Below are positions 14,106-15,066 of a stretch of DNA of 15,066 nucleotides, piece after piece. The position numbers were made by a program, and so were the translations under genes. Origin of the DNA: CAYRGG01 sp964423745 (lineage in GTDB: Bacteria > Pseudomonadota > Gammaproteobacteria > Competibacterales > Competibacteraceae); NCBI GenBank assembly GCA_964423745.1, contig CAYRGG010000080.1:1-15066 (forward strand), in the 5' to 3' direction. Within the stretch, counting starts at the first letter, position 1. Each line of letters begins with the position of its first letter. The notes under the pieces are model-generated. The model did not search any database. It was not told the DNA's origin and worked only from the letters and a program-made list of their open reading frames with translations.

Positions 14106-14882
14106 ATGAAAGTTCTTGATAATTACACAACTGATGCTCCTTCTCATCAAGCAATACTTGACTTGTTCCAGGGTGAGTGGAGTTCTAAGATGCCTGCGGA
14201 AAGTAAATTAGTCACTGTACCTGGAAATGCAGCATTGTTTGAAGATCCTCGTGTGCATTGGGCAATCGACGCAGTAGGTGGTGTCGCCGACAAAACTGTA
14301 TTGGAGCTTGGGCCTTTAGAGGGGGCTCATACTTATATGTTGCATATGGCGGGCGCAAAAAAAATCACTTCCATTGAAGCCAACACAAAAGCATTTTTAA
14401 AGTGTCTTTGTGTGAAAGAAATATTTTCATTAAATAGAGCTAATTTTCTACTCGGAGATTTTGTTCCCTTTTTGCATTCAGTCAACCGGCAATTTGATGT
14501 GTGTTTAGCCAGTGGTGTACTCTACCATATGACTGATCCATTATTACTTCTTGATAGTTTGTCTAAAGTAGCTGACTCGTTAGTGTTGTGGACCCATTAT
14601 TACGATAAAATGATTGCAGAAAAATCCGCAGATCGGCACCGGTTTGAGGAACCGGAAATCATCGAATGGCGTGAACAAAACTTTACACTACACAAGCGGC
14701 ATTATGGTGAAGCTCTTGATTGGGGGGGGTTTTGCGGTGGCAGCAAATCCTTTGCAAAATGGATGACCCGAGATGGCATATTAACAAGCCTAAAAACCCT
14801 TGGTTATTCTAGCCTCAAAATTGCTTTTGAAACTCGAAATCACCCTCATGGTCCATGTTTTGCCGTTTGTGCGCAAAAATAA
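14106..14882 (+). CDS. SAM-dependent methyltransferase, class I
   Basis: This 258-residue Rossmann-fold methyltransferase has motif I VLELGPLEGAHT at 65-76, which binds SAM, the acidic ribose contact in SIEAN at E91, GDF at 117-119 and the motif IV region FDVCLASGVLYHMTDP at 130-145. The family occurs in polysaccharide and glycolipid loci, where members methylate sugars or related groups, but the acceptor cannot be deduced. The start ATG has no clear Shine-Dalgarno. A perfect TATAAT at 14052-14057 could be a -10 box; the nearest TTG-type -35 (TTGCGC at 14032) is only 14 bp away, so promoter assignment is weak. A run of eight G at codons 206-208 could cause slippage: losing one G would place a stop about ten codons on, and gaining one would shift about 30 codons before a stop. 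The gene follows the sulfotransferase after 204 bp that hold no gene. Confidence 0.83.
   Translation: MKVLDNYTTDAPSHQAILDLFQGEWSSKMPAESKLVTVPGNAALFEDPRVHWAIDAVGGVADKTVLELGPLEGAHTYMLHMAGAKKITSIEANTKAFLKCLCVKEIFSLNRANFLLGDFVPFLHSVNRQFDVCLASGVLYHMTDPLLLLDSLSKVADSLVLWTHYYDKMIAEKSADRHRFEEPEIIEWREQNFTLHKRHYGEALDWGGFCGGSKSFAKWMTRDGILTSLKTLGYSSLKIAFETRNHPHGPCFAVCAQK
14722..14729 (+). repeat. G8 homopolymer in the methyltransferase reading frame
   Basis: Eight consecutive G encode the end of Trp206 plus Gly207-Gly208. In an AT-rich gene this is the longest G or C run in the window; other runs reach six. G tracts of this length in surface-glycan genes are known sites of slipped-strand phase variation in several bacteria. 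The tract is seen directly; variability is inferred. Confidence 0.7.
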
Positions 14883-15066
14883 CAAAGACAAATTCTGTTG
14901 ATACCACAGGCGAGGCTTTTGCTTTGAAGAGACGCATCTGAAACCCTGAACTTCTCAGCCGACCCACTGCCTAGTTAGTCGTTCCTGAAAAGCGTTTAAC
15001 TGGTTGAAGTTGTTTGATAAAATGGGGTTTCAATGGTGCTAAAGCCCGCCCATTTTACACCCATAC
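14883..15066. other. Right-end sequence without a recognisable gene
   Basis: No intrinsic terminator is seen after the methyltransferase stop. On the minus strand a frame enters from the window edge and ends with TAA at 14996-14998, giving 22 residues that could be the tail of a gene lying to the right, but nothing in it is diagnostic. The plus strand has no open frame of note. Confidence 0.4.

Noticed and set aside
14996..15064. Open minus-strand frame from the right edge, possibly the tail of a gene
   Set aside because: Only about 22 residues with no diagnostic motif; too short to call a partial gene.
1..15066. CRISPR array, tRNA, rRNA, prophage or defence island
   Set aside because: No regularly spaced repeats, tRNA cloverleaf motifs, integrase or phage genes were seen.

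Overview
The window looks like a gammaproteobacterial chromosome. RimO and EngB read like typical gammaproteobacterial proteins, the left edge holds the first codons of a citrate synthase gene, and a CcmC haem protein is present. The species cannot be named from the sequence. Genes of the left third are conserved housekeeping genes of balanced base composition. From about 5.8 kb rightwards the DNA is visibly more AT-rich and carries a surface-polysaccharide locus, as is usual for horizontally exchanged O-antigen regions.

Layout. (1) 1-616, minus strand: the start of gltA (16 codons, cut by the window edge) preceded by rpmE2, the zinc-free type B ribosomal protein L31. (2) 852-2186, plus strand: rimO, which methylthiolates ribosomal protein S12. 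(3) 2223-3581, minus strand: engB (ribosome-assembly GTPase) and, just upstream of it, a ccmC that has no other ccm gene beside it. (4) 3662-3810: a 149-bp imperfect palindrome with matching ends that looks like a non-autonomous transposable element (MITE). It sits exactly at the 3' end of the polysaccharide operon and overlaps its last stop codon. (5) 3808-12107, minus strand, five genes in one direction: wzm, wzt, a 1205-residue fusion of a sulfotransferase-like domain with two glycosyltransferase domains, a family 2 glycosyltransferase, and a membrane-bound WbpM/CapD-type sugar-nucleotide dehydratase/epimerase. (6) 12108-12893: a 786-bp AT-rich divergent spacer with a strong hairpin, a good sigma70-type promoter and two short dyads. 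(7) 12894-14882, plus strand: a sulfotransferase-family protein with an extra C-terminal beta domain, and a SAM-dependent methyltransferase whose reading frame contains a run of eight G.

How the genes could work together (inference). The dehydratase/epimerase makes a modified UDP-sugar, and the glycosyltransferases build a glycan on a lipid carrier inside the cell. Wzm/Wzt flips the finished chain across the inner membrane; no wzx or wzy is visible. The sulfotransferase-like proteins and the methyltransferase are candidates to decorate the chain. Wzt has only the ATPase domain and lacks the C-terminal glycan-binding domain, so export is probably not gated by recognition of a terminal methyl or sulfate cap.

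Points most worth a second look are the G8 tract in the methyltransferase (possible phase variation), the sulfotransferase-like/GT/GT fusion with a degenerate PAPS loop, the MITE at the operon's last stop codon, and the stranded ccmC. I did not find a CRISPR array, tRNA, rRNA, prophage or an obviously new defence-type system.
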